A program made the position numbers and the translations under genes. DNA of 32,308 nucleotides. It comes from an uncultured Spirochaetaceae bacterium (lineage in GTDB: Bacteria > Spirochaetota > Spirochaetia > Treponematales > Treponemataceae). The notes under the pieces were generated by a model. The model did not search any database, was not told the DNA's origin, and saw only the letters and a program-made list of their open reading frames with translations. Shown here one piece after another: positions 8,403 through 18,327 of the stretch (its first letter is position 1; each line of letters begins with the position of its first letter). Location: the NCBI GenBank assembly GCA_902783155.1, contig CACZPR010000021.1:1-32308 (forward strand). The letters run 5' to 3'.

Positions 8403-8467
8403 TATATATTAGGAAAATATTATAAAGCCGCCAGAATAAAAGTGGCTCAATCATAGGAGTTTTTTCA

Positions 8468-9409
8468 ATGGCAAACAAGATTACTGTTATCGGTGCTGGA
8501 CAGGTCGGTTCAACCGTCGCCTACGCACTTATCGTGAAGGGTGTCGCTTCGGAAATCGTTCTTATCGACATCAACAAGGAAAGGGCCATGGGTGCGGCCA
8601 TGGATATGAGGCAGGGAACCCCATACACAAAGGCCATCAACATTCATGACGGCGACTATGAGGACGCAAAGGATTCGGATGTCGTCATACTTACATCGGG
8701 TGTGGCTCGCAAGCCCGGACAGACTCGTCTTGATTTGGCACAGATAAATGTTGACATAACCAAGAGCATCATCTCTCAGATTACAAAGGTTGCTCCAAAG
8801 GCCAACTACATCATCGTTGCGAACCCAGTTGACATTCTCACATACCAGTTTGTGAAGTTCTCAGGAATCCCTGCGGACCACATTTTTGGAACGGGAACAA
8901 TGCTTGACACAGCACGCCTCCGCACAAAGCTCGCCGACACATACAATGTCGCACCTGTACACGTGCATGCCTACGTATATGGAGAGCATGGAGACTCTTC
9001 TTTCGTTCCGTGGTCTCTCGCAAACATCGGAACCATTCCTGTTGACAAGTTTGCGGAATCAGCGGAGGGACGCAACTTCCCTGCACTCAACCATGACGAA
9101 ATTGAGGACTATGTCCGCACTTCCGGTGGAATTATAATCAAGGCAAAGGGATGCACCGACTACGGAATTGGAGCGACTGTCACACAGCTCTGCAACTGTC
9201 TCACCGCAGGAAAGGATTCCCTTCTCACTGTCTCGACAATGCTCAACGGCGAATACGGAATCTCCGATGTCGCACTCAGTATACTTGCAATCGTCGGTGC
9301 CAATGGAATCAAGAACCGCATGGTCGCACCTCTCACTGACAGCGAAGTTGCCTCACTCAGAAAGAGCGCGGACACACTGAAGGACATCATCAAGCAGCTG
9401 CACTTCTAA
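8468..9409 (+). CDS. mdh: LDH-fold malate dehydrogenase (NAD-dependent), predicted
   Basis: The 313-residue protein has an NAD Rossmann motif (GAGQVG, residues 9-14), with Asp34 ending beta-2 as expected for NAD over NADP. The catalytic set is present: Arg87, Asp147, Arg150 and His174 (in GEHGD). Overall it looks like L-lactate dehydrogenase (GTGTMLDTARLR, HAYVYGEHGDSSFVPWS). However, the substrate-specificity position, which is Gln in lactate dehydrogenases (QKPGETR), is Arg81 here (SGVARKPGQTR), as in malate dehydrogenases. I therefore predict oxaloacetate/malate interconversion. A fumarase gene follows within about 60 bases, which supports this. AGGAG lies 8 bases before the ATG. L-lactate dehydrogenase remains the alternative. 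Confidence 0.85.
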   Translation: MANKITVIGAGQVGSTVAYALIVKGVASEIVLIDINKERAMGAAMDMRQGTPYTKAINIHDGDYEDAKDSDVVILTSGVARKPGQTRLDLAQINVDITKSIISQITKVAPKANYIIVANPVDILTYQFVKFSGIPADHIFGTGTMLDTARLRTKLADTYNVAPVHVHAYVYGEHGDSSFVPWSLANIGTIPVDKFAESAEGRNFPALNHDEIEDYVRTSGGIIIKAKGCTDYGIGATVTQLCNCLTAGKDSLLTVSTMLNGEYGISDVALSILAIVGANGIKNRMVAPLTDSEVASLRKSADTLKDIIKQLHF

Positions 9410-9469
9410 TCAAAACGGCAGAAGCATTATTTTTATAGAAGAAACTGAATTATTTTTATGGAGAACATG

Positions 9470-10867
<1,398 letters not shown>

Positions 10868-10873
10868 AAACTT

Positions 10874-10955
10874 TCCCGGCAAGCCTGTCGGGACGGTGGA
10901 GCTTTTCAAACGTAAACAACAGGATGCCCCGGTGGAGGCTGTCTTCCGGGAATCC
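10874..10955. other. Hairpins in the fumC-hdrB gap
   Basis: TCCCG/CGGGA (10874-10893) forms a short stem. GGAT with CCCGG pairs with CCGGG with ATCC (10922-10955) with a small bulge. Neither is followed by a T run, so read-through into hdrB is likely. These may set mRNA stability between the carbon and electron-transfer genes. No clear second promoter is seen in this 146-base gap. Confidence 0.45.
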
Positions 10956-11013
10956 TTTGAGGGCAAGTCCTGATGGACGAACCCAACTTTCTTTAATAAA
11001 AAGGATGTAGTTC

Positions 11014-11820
11014 ATGGAGAATACCAGACATTACTCTTACTTCCCCGGATGCACGCTAAAGAACAAGGCTCTGGACCTTGACAGATATGCGAGAGCTTCG
11101 GCGGAAGTCCTAGGTTTTACCCTTGACGAAATTCCTGAATGGCAATGCTGCGGTGGAGAATATCCGATGGGCAAAAACGAGGTGGCATCAAAACTTCCAT
11201 CCGTTCGCGCCCTTGCAAACGCACGTGATGCCGGTCAGGATTTGGTTACGCTCTGCTCGGCCTGCTACAATGTAATCAAGCAGGTGAACGATGACATGCA
11301 GAACGACGAGGACATGATTCTCAAGGCAAACAATTACCTCAGCCAGGATGGCATTGAATATCACGGGGAGACAAAGGTTGTGCACTATCTTGAAGTCCTC
11401 CGCGATGTGGTCGGCTGGGAAAACGTTAAGAAGGCCGTGAAAAATCCGCTCACGGGAAAGAAAATTGGAGCGTACTACGGATGCCTCCTCCTCAGACCGG
11501 GAAAGGTCCTCCAGCTGGACGACCCGGAAAATCCGCAGCTGCTTGAAGATTTTATCAAGGCAATCGGCGGAACACCTGTAATCTATGGGCAGAGAAACGA
11601 GTGCTGCGGCGCATACACAATGTTCGAGGACAAGTCGATTCCAAAGAACCGTGCCGAAAAGATACTCGGAAACGCAAAGGAAATGGGGGCGGACTTTTTG
11701 ATAACGTCATGCCCTCTTTGCCGCTACAACCTGCTGAAAAACAAGGGCGAATCCAATCTGGACGTAATCTACTTTACGGAACTTCTGGCACAGGCTCTTG
11801 GAGTCAAGGAGGCCAAGTGA
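11014..11820 (+). CDS. hdrB: Heterodisulfide reductase-type subunit HdrB
   Basis: A 268-residue protein with two CCG domains: Cys13, Cys45-Cys46, Cys81, Cys84 and Cys157, Cys197-Cys198, Cys233, Cys236. In methanogen HdrB these bind two non-cubane [4Fe-4S] clusters that reduce a disulfide or pass electron pairs. The ligand set here is complete. It overlaps hdrC by one base. In a bacterium with no coenzyme M or B the true acceptor is unknown; in this operon the partner is probably the fumarate reductase subunits. GGAT lies before the ATG. Confidence 0.93.
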   Translation: MENTRHYSYFPGCTLKNKALDLDRYARASAEVLGFTLDEIPEWQCCGGEYPMGKNEVASKLPSVRALANARDAGQDLVTLCSACYNVIKQVNDDMQNDEDMILKANNYLSQDGIEYHGETKVVHYLEVLRDVVGWENVKKAVKNPLTGKKIGAYYGCLLLRPGKVLQLDDPENPQLLEDFIKAIGGTPVIYGQRNECCGAYTMFEDKSIPKNRAEKILGNAKEMGADFLITSCPLCRYNLLKNKGESNLDVIYFTELLAQALGVKEAK

Positions 11821-12209
11821 TGGAGAATGCAGAATTGCTGAAGGAAGAAATCCTGATGAGATCCGGTGTCAACACAAAGAAGTGCATGGTCTGCGGGAAA
11901 TGCTCAGGAACATGCCCCAACTACGACGCAATGGAATATCATCCCCACCAGTTTGTGCAGATGGTCGAGAACGGTGAAATCGAAAAGCTCATGGCATCGA
12001 AGTCAATCTACGCCTGCCTCAGCTGCTTTGCCTGTCTTGAACGTTGCCCGCGCCAGGTGGAGCCGACAAAGCTCATCGACGCAGTTCGCCAGGTTGTTGA
12101 AGGAACACGCGGTCCCCATCATTTGGACCCGGCACAGGTTCCCGAGCATCTGGATTCGGATATGCCACAGCAGGCATTGATGAGTGCTTTCAGAAAGTAC
12201 AAAAAATAA
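11820..12209 (+). CDS. hdrC: Heterodisulfide reductase-type subunit HdrC
   Basis: The true start is the ATG at 11820, overlapping the hdrB TGA by one base; a longer frame opening at 11601 lies inside hdrB. The product has 129 residues with two cubane [4Fe-4S] motifs: Cys22-Cys25-Cys28-Cys32-Pro and Cys66-Cys69-Cys72-Cys76-Pro. HdrC wires HdrA to HdrB. Its length is short but normal for a soluble HdrC. The one-base overlap implies coupled, near-equal synthesis with HdrB. Confidence 0.93.
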   Translation: MENAELLKEEILMRSGVNTKKCMVCGKCSGTCPNYDAMEYHPHQFVQMVENGEIEKLMASKSIYACLSCFACLERCPRQVEPTKLIDAVRQVVEGTRGPHHLDPAQVPEHLDSDMPQQALMSAFRKYKK

Positions 12210-12218
12210 GGAAGTCCC

Positions 12219-14231
12219 ATGGAAAGAATTGGTGTTTTTGTATGTCACTGTGGTACCAACATTGCCGGAACAGTTGACGTAGAAAAAGTCGCTGAGGAAC
12301 TTGGAAAGGTAGACGGAGTTGTTTTCTCGACCCACTACACCTACATGTGTTCTTCAGCCGGACAGCAGATGATTGAAGAAAAGATTCGCGACCTGAAGCT
12401 CACAGGTGTTGTCCTGTGCTCATGCTCTCCGCGAATGCACGAAAAGACGTTCCGTGGATGTGCGGAGCGTGCTGGACTCAATGCCTACAAGGTTGAGATT
12501 GCCAACATCCGCGAGCAGTGCTCATGGGTAATGAAGGAAACGGCGGACGCAACCGAAAAGGCTGTCGCTCTTGGAAAGGCCGCAATCGCCAAGACCATAC
12601 TCGACACACCGCTGATTGAGGGCGAGACCCAGATGACCAAGCGCGCGCTCGTTATTGGAGGTGGAATCGCCGGTATAACAGCCGCACTGGACATAGCGGA
12701 CGCAGGCTTCCCGGTGGACATTGTTGAGAAGGACTACACGATTGGCGGAAAGATGGCAAGGCTCGACAAAACCTTCCCGACCCTTGACTGCGCTTCCTGT
12801 ATCGTAACTCCAAAGATGACGGAGGTAAGCCAGAACAAGAACATCCGCATACTCTCCTACTCCGAGGTCTGCAAGGTCAGCGGATATATTGGAAATTTTG
12901 AGGTGGACATCAAACGTCATCCACGCTACGTCGATGAGACAAAATGCACGGGATGCGGAGCCTGTATTGAAAAGTGTCCAAACAAGAAGGTCCCGAACGC
13001 ATTCAACCTTAACCTCAACAACCGCAAGGCTATCGACATTCCATTTGCACAGGCTGTTCCAAAGGTCGCAAACATCGATGGAAGATACTGTCTCCACATG
13101 AAGGGACTGGCGAACGGCAAGGACAATGTGTGCGGATTCTGCGAAAAGGCATGCGGTGTCGGAGCAATCAACTTCAAACAGCAGGAAGAAATCCTTAAGG
13201 AAAAATATGGTGCGATAATCGTCGCAACTGGCTACAACCCAATAAGCCTTGAAAAATTTGACGAATACGCATACTCACAAAGCCCGGACGTTGTTTCTTC
13301 TCTTGAATTCGAGAGACTCTGCAACGCATCCGGACCGACCAACGGACATCTTCTCCGCCCATCAGACGGAAGGGAGCCAAAGGAGATTGTGTTCATACAG
13401 TGTGTAGGCTCACGCTGCTCCGCGGACTCAACCAAGGGACACGAATACTGTTCCAAGGTCTGCTGCATGTACACGGCGAAACACGCAATCCTTACCCGCG
13501 ACCACTATCCGGACACAAACATAACTGTGTTCTATATTGACGTGCGCACACCTGGAAAGAACTTTGACGAATTCTACAGACGCGCGGTTGAACAGTATGG
13601 TGTCCACTACATCAAGGGCCAGGTTGGAAAAGTGACTCCACTCGCCGACGGCACTCTCGATGTTCAGGGTTCCGACCTGATTTTGAACAGGCAGGTCCAC
13701 ATCAAGGCGGACATGGTGGTTCTCGCAGCATCAATCGAGGCAGACAAATCGGCCAGACCGCTTGCGACCATGCTCACGACATCCATGGACAACAACGACT
13801 TCTTCCTTGAGGCCCATGCAAAGCTCCGTCCGGTCGAATCACCGACAGCCGGTATCTTCCTTGCAGGATGCTGCCAGGGTCCAAAGGATATTCCTGAGAC
13901 TGTCGCCCAGTCATCGGGTGCAGCAGCAAAGGCAATCTGTCTTTTGGTCAAGGACAAGCTAAAGAACAACCCATGCACGGCACATCCAGATGAAAACGCA
14001 TGTAACGGATGCGGCCAGTGCGCGAACGTCTGTCCATACGGTGCAATCTCCTATGTGGACAAGGATTTCAGGGGACCAAACAGGACCACGATTACACGCC
14101 ATGTGTCGCAGGTCAATTCAGCTATGTGCCAGGGATGCGGTGCATGTACTGTCGCATGTCCATCTGGAGCAATGGATCTGTTCGGATTCAGCAACAAACA
14201 AATTCTTGCGGAGGTGGACTCAGTTCTGTAA
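12219..14231 (+). CDS. hdrA: Heterodisulfide reductase-type subunit HdrA (flavin bifurcation subunit)
   Basis: The 670-residue protein has an HdrA N-terminal domain (VFVCHCGTNIAG; SCSPRMHEKTFR), an FAD-binding Rossmann motif (GGGIAG, residues 146-151) with the HdrA-typical LDCASCIVTPKM, a [4Fe-4S] motif at Cys242-Cys245-Cys248-Cys252, and a C-terminal two-cluster ferredoxin domain (CNGCGQCANVCP, CQGCGACTVACP). In methanogens HdrA splits electron pairs between heterodisulfide and ferredoxin; in bacterial Hdr-Flx complexes NADH is the donor. It has no in-frame UGA, so no selenocysteine version. It starts 9 bases after hdrC. Confidence 0.95.
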   Translation: MERIGVFVCHCGTNIAGTVDVEKVAEELGKVDGVVFSTHYTYMCSSAGQQMIEEKIRDLKLTGVVLCSCSPRMHEKTFRGCAERAGLNAYKVEIANIREQCSWVMKETADATEKAVALGKAAIAKTILDTPLIEGETQMTKRALVIGGGIAGITAALDIADAGFPVDIVEKDYTIGGKMARLDKTFPTLDCASCIVTPKMTEVSQNKNIRILSYSEVCKVSGYIGNFEVDIKRHPRYVDETKCTGCGACIEKCPNKKVPNAFNLNLNNRKAIDIPFAQAVPKVANIDGRYCLHMKGLANGKDNVCGFCEKACGVGAINFKQQEEILKEKYGAIIVATGYNPISLEKFDEYAYSQSPDVVSSLEFERLCNASGPTNGHLLRPSDGREPKEIVFIQCVGSRCSADSTKGHEYCSKVCCMYTAKHAILTRDHYPDTNITVFYIDVRTPGKNFDEFYRRAVEQYGVHYIKGQVGKVTPLADGTLDVQGSDLILNRQVHIKADMVVLAASIEADKSARPLATMLTTSMDNNDFFLEAHAKLRPVESPTAGIFLAGCCQGPKDIPETVAQSSGAAAKAICLLVKDKLKNNPCTAHPDENACNGCGQCANVCPYGAISYVDKDFRGPNRTTITRHVSQVNSAMCQGCGACTVACPSGAMDLFGFSNKQILAEVDSVL

Positions 14232-14247
14232 TCTGAGGAATTAAACT

Positions 14248-14703
14248 ATGAGTGAAGAAACAAAGACTACAAATACAGAATGGACACCCCGCATCGTTGC
14301 GTTCTGCTGCAACTGGTGTTCCTATGCTGGTGCCGACCTGGCTGGAAACAACCGTCTCGAGTACCCGAAGAACGTAAAGATTATCCGCATCCCATGCTCA
14401 TGCCGCCTGAACCCGATGTTCATTTTGCGCGCATTCCAGCGTGGTGCCGATGGTGTTATCCTCTGCGGATGCCATCCCGGTGACTGCCACTACTCTACCG
14501 GAAACTATTTTGCACGCCGCCGCATGACGCTTCTTTTCTCCATGCTTGATTACCTGGGAATTGAAAAAGGTCGCACACGCGTTGAATGGTGTTCCGCAGC
14601 CGAAGGTGTCCGCTTTGCAGGAATCATGAACGATTTCGTAAAGCAGATTACCGAGCTTGGCGAATGTAAGAAACTGGAGGACGTAAGATGCAAGACAAAT
14701 TAA
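14248..14703 (+). CDS. flxD: MvhD/FlxD-type [2Fe-2S] electron-transfer subunit
   Basis: A 151-residue MvhD-family protein with a conserved Cys pattern: Cys20-Cys21-Cys24, Cys50 and Cys52, then Cys73, Cys75 and Cys80 (ILCGCHPGDCHY). MvhD carries electrons from a hydrogenase, formate dehydrogenase or Flx module to HdrA. No hydrogenase large or small subunit is nearby, so the donor here is the FlxA-C set. It overlaps the next gene by 16 bases, and the ribosome site of that gene (GGAGG) lies inside its 3' end. Some genomes fuse this domain to HdrA; here it is separate. Confidence 0.92.
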   Translation: MSEETKTTNTEWTPRIVAFCCNWCSYAGADLAGNNRLEYPKNVKIIRIPCSCRLNPMFILRAFQRGADGVILCGCHPGDCHYSTGNYFARRRMTLLFSMLDYLGIEKGRTRVEWCSAAEGVRFAGIMNDFVKQITELGECKKLEDVRCKTN

Positions 14704-15650
14704 TCAAACGTGCGAAGGAGCTTCTTGCGGAAGGAAAGGTCCAGAAAGTCGTCGGATGGAAGAAAGGTCTTTTTGATGACGACATCACCCCGGCTGTTTT
14801 CAATTCGGCAGAGGAGCTGGACAGGGACTTCGTTTTCAACAAATACTGCAAGGCGAATCTTTCAAAGTACCTCGTAAAAATCACAAGGGAAATTGAAATC
14901 AAGAAAAGCACCACGCGCATGAACAACACCATGGCAAAGCAGCGCGACCCGAACGCACAGGACGCACCAATACCGCAGGAAACCGTACTTGTGTTCCTCA
15001 AGCCGAATGACACATATTCATTCACGCAGCTTTTGAAAGAAAACCGCATCACACGCGGCGACGTTTATGCAATCGGAGTTCCTTGCCAGGATACTTTGGA
15101 CGGCGGTGACGTTTGCGAAACTTGCAAGAACAAAAAGCCTGTTTCATGCGATGAGCTTATCGGTGTGGAAGCGGAATGTGAGCCAGTTGAATCAACACGC
15201 ATGGCGGAAGTTGCAAAGATTGAAGCAATGACTGCGGACGAGCGCAACGAATTCTGGAAGAATGAATTTTCACGCTGCCTCCGCTGCAATGCATGCCGCG
15301 ACATCTGTCCTGCATGTACCTGCGAAAAGTGCGTGTTCGACAACAACAAGCTCTACACATCACAGAAGGTTGCGGAAACAAGTTTTGAGGAAAGCCTCTT
15401 CCATATTATCCGCGCATGGCATGTTGCCGGACGCTGTACGGACTGCGGTGAATGTTCACGTGTCTGTCCTCAGCACATCCCGCTGTATCTTTTGAACCGC
15501 AAGTTCATCAAGGACATCAACGAGATTTACGGCGAATATCAGGCTGGTTCCGACATGGAGACAAAGCCCGCAATGCTCACGTTCAATCCGGACAGCGACC
15601 CGGAGACTACAATCGTATGGGACCGCTCAAATGACAAGGAGGCTGAATGA
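14688..15650 (+). CDS. flxC: 4Fe-4S electron-transfer protein, FlxC-like
   Basis: The 320-residue protein has an N-terminal half with a Cys cluster resembling FrhB-like domains (GVPCQDTLDGGDVCETCKNK) and a C-terminal half with two ferredoxin-type motifs (CLRCNACRDICP and CTDCGECSRVCP). Residues 110-160 probably bind an extra cluster. It is likely one of the two iron-sulfur relay proteins of an Flx module; I name it FlxC by gene order (D-C-B-A), so the letter is an inference. GGAGG lies 6 bases before its ATG at 14688. Its stop overlaps the start of the next gene. Confidence 0.8.
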   Translation: MQDKLIKRAKELLAEGKVQKVVGWKKGLFDDDITPAVFNSAEELDRDFVFNKYCKANLSKYLVKITREIEIKKSTTRMNNTMAKQRDPNAQDAPIPQETVLVFLKPNDTYSFTQLLKENRITRGDVYAIGVPCQDTLDGGDVCETCKNKKPVSCDELIGVEAECEPVESTRMAEVAKIEAMTADERNEFWKNEFSRCLRCNACRDICPACTCEKCVFDNNKLYTSQKVAETSFEESLFHIIRAWHVAGRCTDCGECSRVCPQHIPLYLLNRKFIKDINEIYGEYQAGSDMETKPAMLTFNPDSDPETTIVWDRSNDKEAE

Positions 15651-16696
15651 TGCTTAGTATCAGTGCTGATAAAATTGATTCATTGTTTGAGCTTATCGGT
15701 TCAAAGCAGCCTCTGTATCTGCCCGTTGACAATACATCAAACAAGGCTGACTTCAAGAGATGGGAAAAAGGCGTAAAGCTGTCTTCCGCACTCAAGACCG
15801 TCCGCTCTGCAAAAGACTTTTTCTTCCCGAAAGCCGAGAAGATGGTTGAATACCAGAGGAAGGGCCAGGAAATAACTGTCACCGATCCCCGCAAGGAGAT
15901 TGAGGATTTCGTGATTTTCGGTGTCCGCGCATGTGACGCAAAGGGATTCGAGGCAATCGACAATGTGTACATGCACATGAGTCCAAAGGATTCATACTAC
16001 ACAAACCGCCGCGAACATGGAACCGTAATCACACTCGCATGCAACGAGCCGGCCAAGGAGTGCTTCTGTTCAAGCTACGGACTTGACGCAAGCCTTGCAA
16101 AACCGGCAGGAGACGTTTCTTGCTGGAATGCCGACGGAAAATTCTTTTTTGCCGCAAACACGGACAAAGGAAAAAAATTCATTGAGGCTGCAAAATCCGT
16201 TCTGACCGAGGGCGACGACAAGGCAGTTGATTCACTCAAAAAAGAGATTGCGGACAAGATTGAAAAACTTCCGTTCGCGCATCTTGACCTTGCAAAACTC
16301 GGTGCCGTAAAGCCTGAGCAGATGATGAAAATCTTCAACTCTAAGATTTGGGACAAAGCAGCAGAGCCTTGCCTTGGTTGCGGAACATGCACCTATGTCT
16401 GCCCGACCTGCATGTGCTTCGACGTTCGCGACTTCGACACAGGAAAAGGAATCCGCCAGGTACGCTGCTGGGACTCCTGCATGTACTCCGACTTCACCCA
16501 GATGGCCGCTGCAAACCCGCGTCTGTCACAGAAGGAAAGAAGCCGCCAGAGGTTCATGCACAAGCTCGTCTACTATCCGATGGCGCATGAAGGAATGTTC
16601 TCATGCGTTGGATGCGGACGCTGCCTTGAAAGCTGCCCTGTGAACATGAACATCGTAAAGGTTATAAAAATGATACAGGAGGATGGTGACATTTAG
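15650..16696 (+). CDS. flxB: 4Fe-4S electron-transfer protein, FlxB-like
   Basis: About 348 residues in the group of hydrogenase-beta or sulfite-reductase-A-like iron-sulfur proteins. The N-terminal domain contains FVIFGVRACDAKGFEAID and a Cys-rich AKECFCSSYG, and the C-terminal part holds two cubane motifs (CLGCGTCTYVCP and CVGCGRCLESCP). These proteins link an NAD(P)H-flavin subunit to other clusters. I prefer the ATG at 15650, which gives about 7 bases to the AGGAGG. An ATG at 15647 overlapping the flxC stop is also possible. It sits directly before FlxA, as in Flx clusters. Confidence 0.82.
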   Translation: MLSISADKIDSLFELIGSKQPLYLPVDNTSNKADFKRWEKGVKLSSALKTVRSAKDFFFPKAEKMVEYQRKGQEITVTDPRKEIEDFVIFGVRACDAKGFEAIDNVYMHMSPKDSYYTNRREHGTVITLACNEPAKECFCSSYGLDASLAKPAGDVSCWNADGKFFFAANTDKGKKFIEAAKSVLTEGDDKAVDSLKKEIADKIEKLPFAHLDLAKLGAVKPEQMMKIFNSKIWDKAAEPCLGCGTCTYVCPTCMCFDVRDFDTGKGIRQVRCWDSCMYSDFTQMAAANPRLSQKERSRQRFMHKLVYYPMAHEGMFSCVGCGRCLESCPVNMNIVKVIKMIQEDGDI

Positions 16697-16702
16697 TCAT
16701 AA

Positions 16703-17539
16703 ATGCTTATGGAAACAAAAGAATCATTCATTCCTTATGTTGGAAAAATTATTGACATAAAGCAGGAGACTCCTGACGTCAAGACTTTCAGCGTGGTCGG
16801 CCTTGACGGAAAAAAACTCTTCGAGCACATTCCTGGACAGTGCGCAATGCTCATCGTTCCTGGTGTCGGAGAGTCAATGATTTCAATCACGTCGTCCCCT
16901 ACCCTTGAGACACACATGGAGTTCTCAATCAAGAAGTGCGGATGCGTGACTGAATGGCTCCACAGCGCGGAAGTCGGCCAGCAGATTTGTGTGCGCGGAC
17001 CGATTGGAAACGGATTCCCGGTGGACACAAAGCTCAAGGGCAAGGACATTCTGGTTATCGCCGGAGGTATCGGTATCGCACCGGTGCACTCCGTCGTAAA
17101 CTACATGATGGACCACCGCGCAGACTACGGTAAGATTCAGGTAATCTACGGTTCAAGAAGCATGGCAGATTTGGTTCGCCTTGACGAGATGAAGAACGTC
17201 TGGATGAAGCAGCCGAACTGTTCCATCGACCTGACGATTGACCGTGCGGAAGACGGATGGGACGGACACGTTGGATTTGTTCCGCCTTATGTAACGGAGC
17301 TTAATCCAGACCCAAGCATGACCGTAATCATGTGCGGACCGCCGATTTTGATTCACCTTTCGCTCGACGCATTGAAGAAGCTCGGATTCAAGGATGAGCA
17401 GGTTTTCACCACTATGGAAATGCGCATGAAGTGCGGAATCGGAAAGTGCGGAAGATGCAACATCGGAGACAAATTTGTCTGCAAGGACGGACCGGTGTTC
17501 AGCTTCGACCAGCTGGGTGAACTTCCACCTGAATACTAA
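16703..17539 (+). CDS. flxA: FAD/NAD(P)H oxidoreductase subunit, FlxA-like
   Basis: The 278-residue protein has a ferredoxin-NADP reductase-type FAD domain (HIPGQCAMLI, GPIGNGFP), an NAD(P)H domain (ILVIAGGIGIAPVHSVVNY, VIYGSRS) and a C-terminal [2Fe-2S] motif (MKCGIGKCGRCNIG then CKDGPVF) as in PyrK and hydrogenase gamma subunits. It is the most likely entry point for NAD(P)H electrons to the Flx-Hdr complex. The first ATG lacks a near ribosome site; a second in-frame ATG at 16709 is equally possible. The gap to flxB is 6 bases. Confidence 0.87.
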   Translation: MLMETKESFIPYVGKIIDIKQETPDVKTFSVVGLDGKKLFEHIPGQCAMLIVPGVGESMISITSSPTLETHMEFSIKKCGCVTEWLHSAEVGQQICVRGPIGNGFPVDTKLKGKDILVIAGGIGIAPVHSVVNYMMDHRADYGKIQVIYGSRSMADLVRLDEMKNVWMKQPNCSIDLTIDRAEDGWDGHVGFVPPYVTELNPDPSMTVIMCGPPILIHLSLDALKKLGFKDEQVFTTMEMRMKCGIGKCGRCNIGDKFVCKDGPVFSFDQLGELPPEY

Positions 17540-17554
17540 TTTTAGGAGATTAAA

Positions 17555-18235
17555 ATGGCTGAAAAAGAAATGGCTACAATTTACATTTTTGGTAAAAAAT
17601 ATGAAGTTCCGGCTGAACTTACAATCATGAACGCAATGGAATACGCCGGATATCAACTCAAGCGCGGTTGTGGATGCCGCAACGGATTCTGCGGAGCCTG
17701 TGCCACAATCTACCGCATCAAGGGACAGAACCAGCTCCAGACATGCCTCGCCTGCTCAAAGAAGGTTGAGAACGACATGTACATTGCGACTCTTCCGTTC
17801 TTCCCGTTGGTAAAGCAGATTTACGACATCAACAAAATCAAGCCGGAGCAGCAGATTATGATGCAGCTCTACCCGGAGATTTACTCCTGCGTGGGTTGCA
17901 ACGCATGTACACGTGCATGTCCACAGAGCCTGAGCACAATGCAGTACATCGCATATGCACAGCGCGGTGATTTTGCAAAGTGCGCTGACCTTTCGTTTGA
18001 CTGCGTAATGTGCGGATGCTGTTCTTCACGCTGCCCTGCCGGAATTTCACATCCTCAGGTTGCAGAGCTTGCACGCCGCATCAACGGTAAATACCTTCAG
18101 CCACAGACACAGCACCTCATTGACCGTGTGAACGAAATCAACGAGGGCAAATGCCAGGAGGCTCTTGAGGCTATGATGAACAAGCCGCTTGATGAAATCA
18201 AGAACCTTTACAACACACGTGAAATTGAAAAGTAA
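17555..18235 (+). CDS. frdB: Soluble fumarate reductase iron-sulfur subunit (FrdB/TfrB-like)
   Basis: The 226-residue protein begins with a plant-type [2Fe-2S] domain (Cys41-x4-Cys46-x2-Cys49, then Cys64) and follows with two CxxCxxCxxxCP motifs at Cys112-122 and Cys150-160. This is the layout of a succinate dehydrogenase/fumarate reductase B subunit, or of the first part of thiol:fumarate reductase TfrB. It lacks the C-terminal CCG domains of TfrB; HdrB in the same operon could supply them. No FrdC or FrdD membrane anchor is encoded anywhere near. AGGAG lies 7 bases before the ATG. Confidence 0.85.
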   Translation: MAEKEMATIYIFGKKYEVPAELTIMNAMEYAGYQLKRGCGCRNGFCGACATIYRIKGQNQLQTCLACSKKVENDMYIATLPFFPLVKQIYDINKIKPEQQIMMQLYPEIYSCVGCNACTRACPQSLSTMQYIAYAQRGDFAKCADLSFDCVMCGCCSSRCPAGISHPQVAELARRINGKYLQPQTQHLIDRVNEINEGKCQEALEAMMNKPLDEIKNLYNTREIEK

Positions 18236-18238
18236 GAT

Positions 18239-18292
18239 AATCAAAATCGACTATGTCAATTTTGATTTACGAGTTTTGCTTTGCAAAACTCG
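18239..18292. repeat. Two hairpins in the frdB-frdA gap, one a shared palindrome
   Basis: AATCAAAAT (18239-18247) pairs perfectly with ATTTTGATT (18259-18267). Right after it CGAGTTTTGC (18270-18279) pairs with GCAAAACTCG (18283-18292) around TTT. The second element has the same arms as the three copies after frdA. Confidence 0.8.
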
Positions 18293-18327
18293 CTTGAAAC
18301 AAAACTAACAACAGGAGAAATATATAT

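Noticed and set aside
8468-9409. Simple L-lactate dehydrogenase call
   Set aside because: The specificity residue is Arg in a KPG context and the neighbours are fumarase and fumarate reductase genes; kept as an alternative only.
12219-14231. Selenocysteine in HdrA
   Set aside because: No in-frame UGA; all expected Cys are present as Cys.
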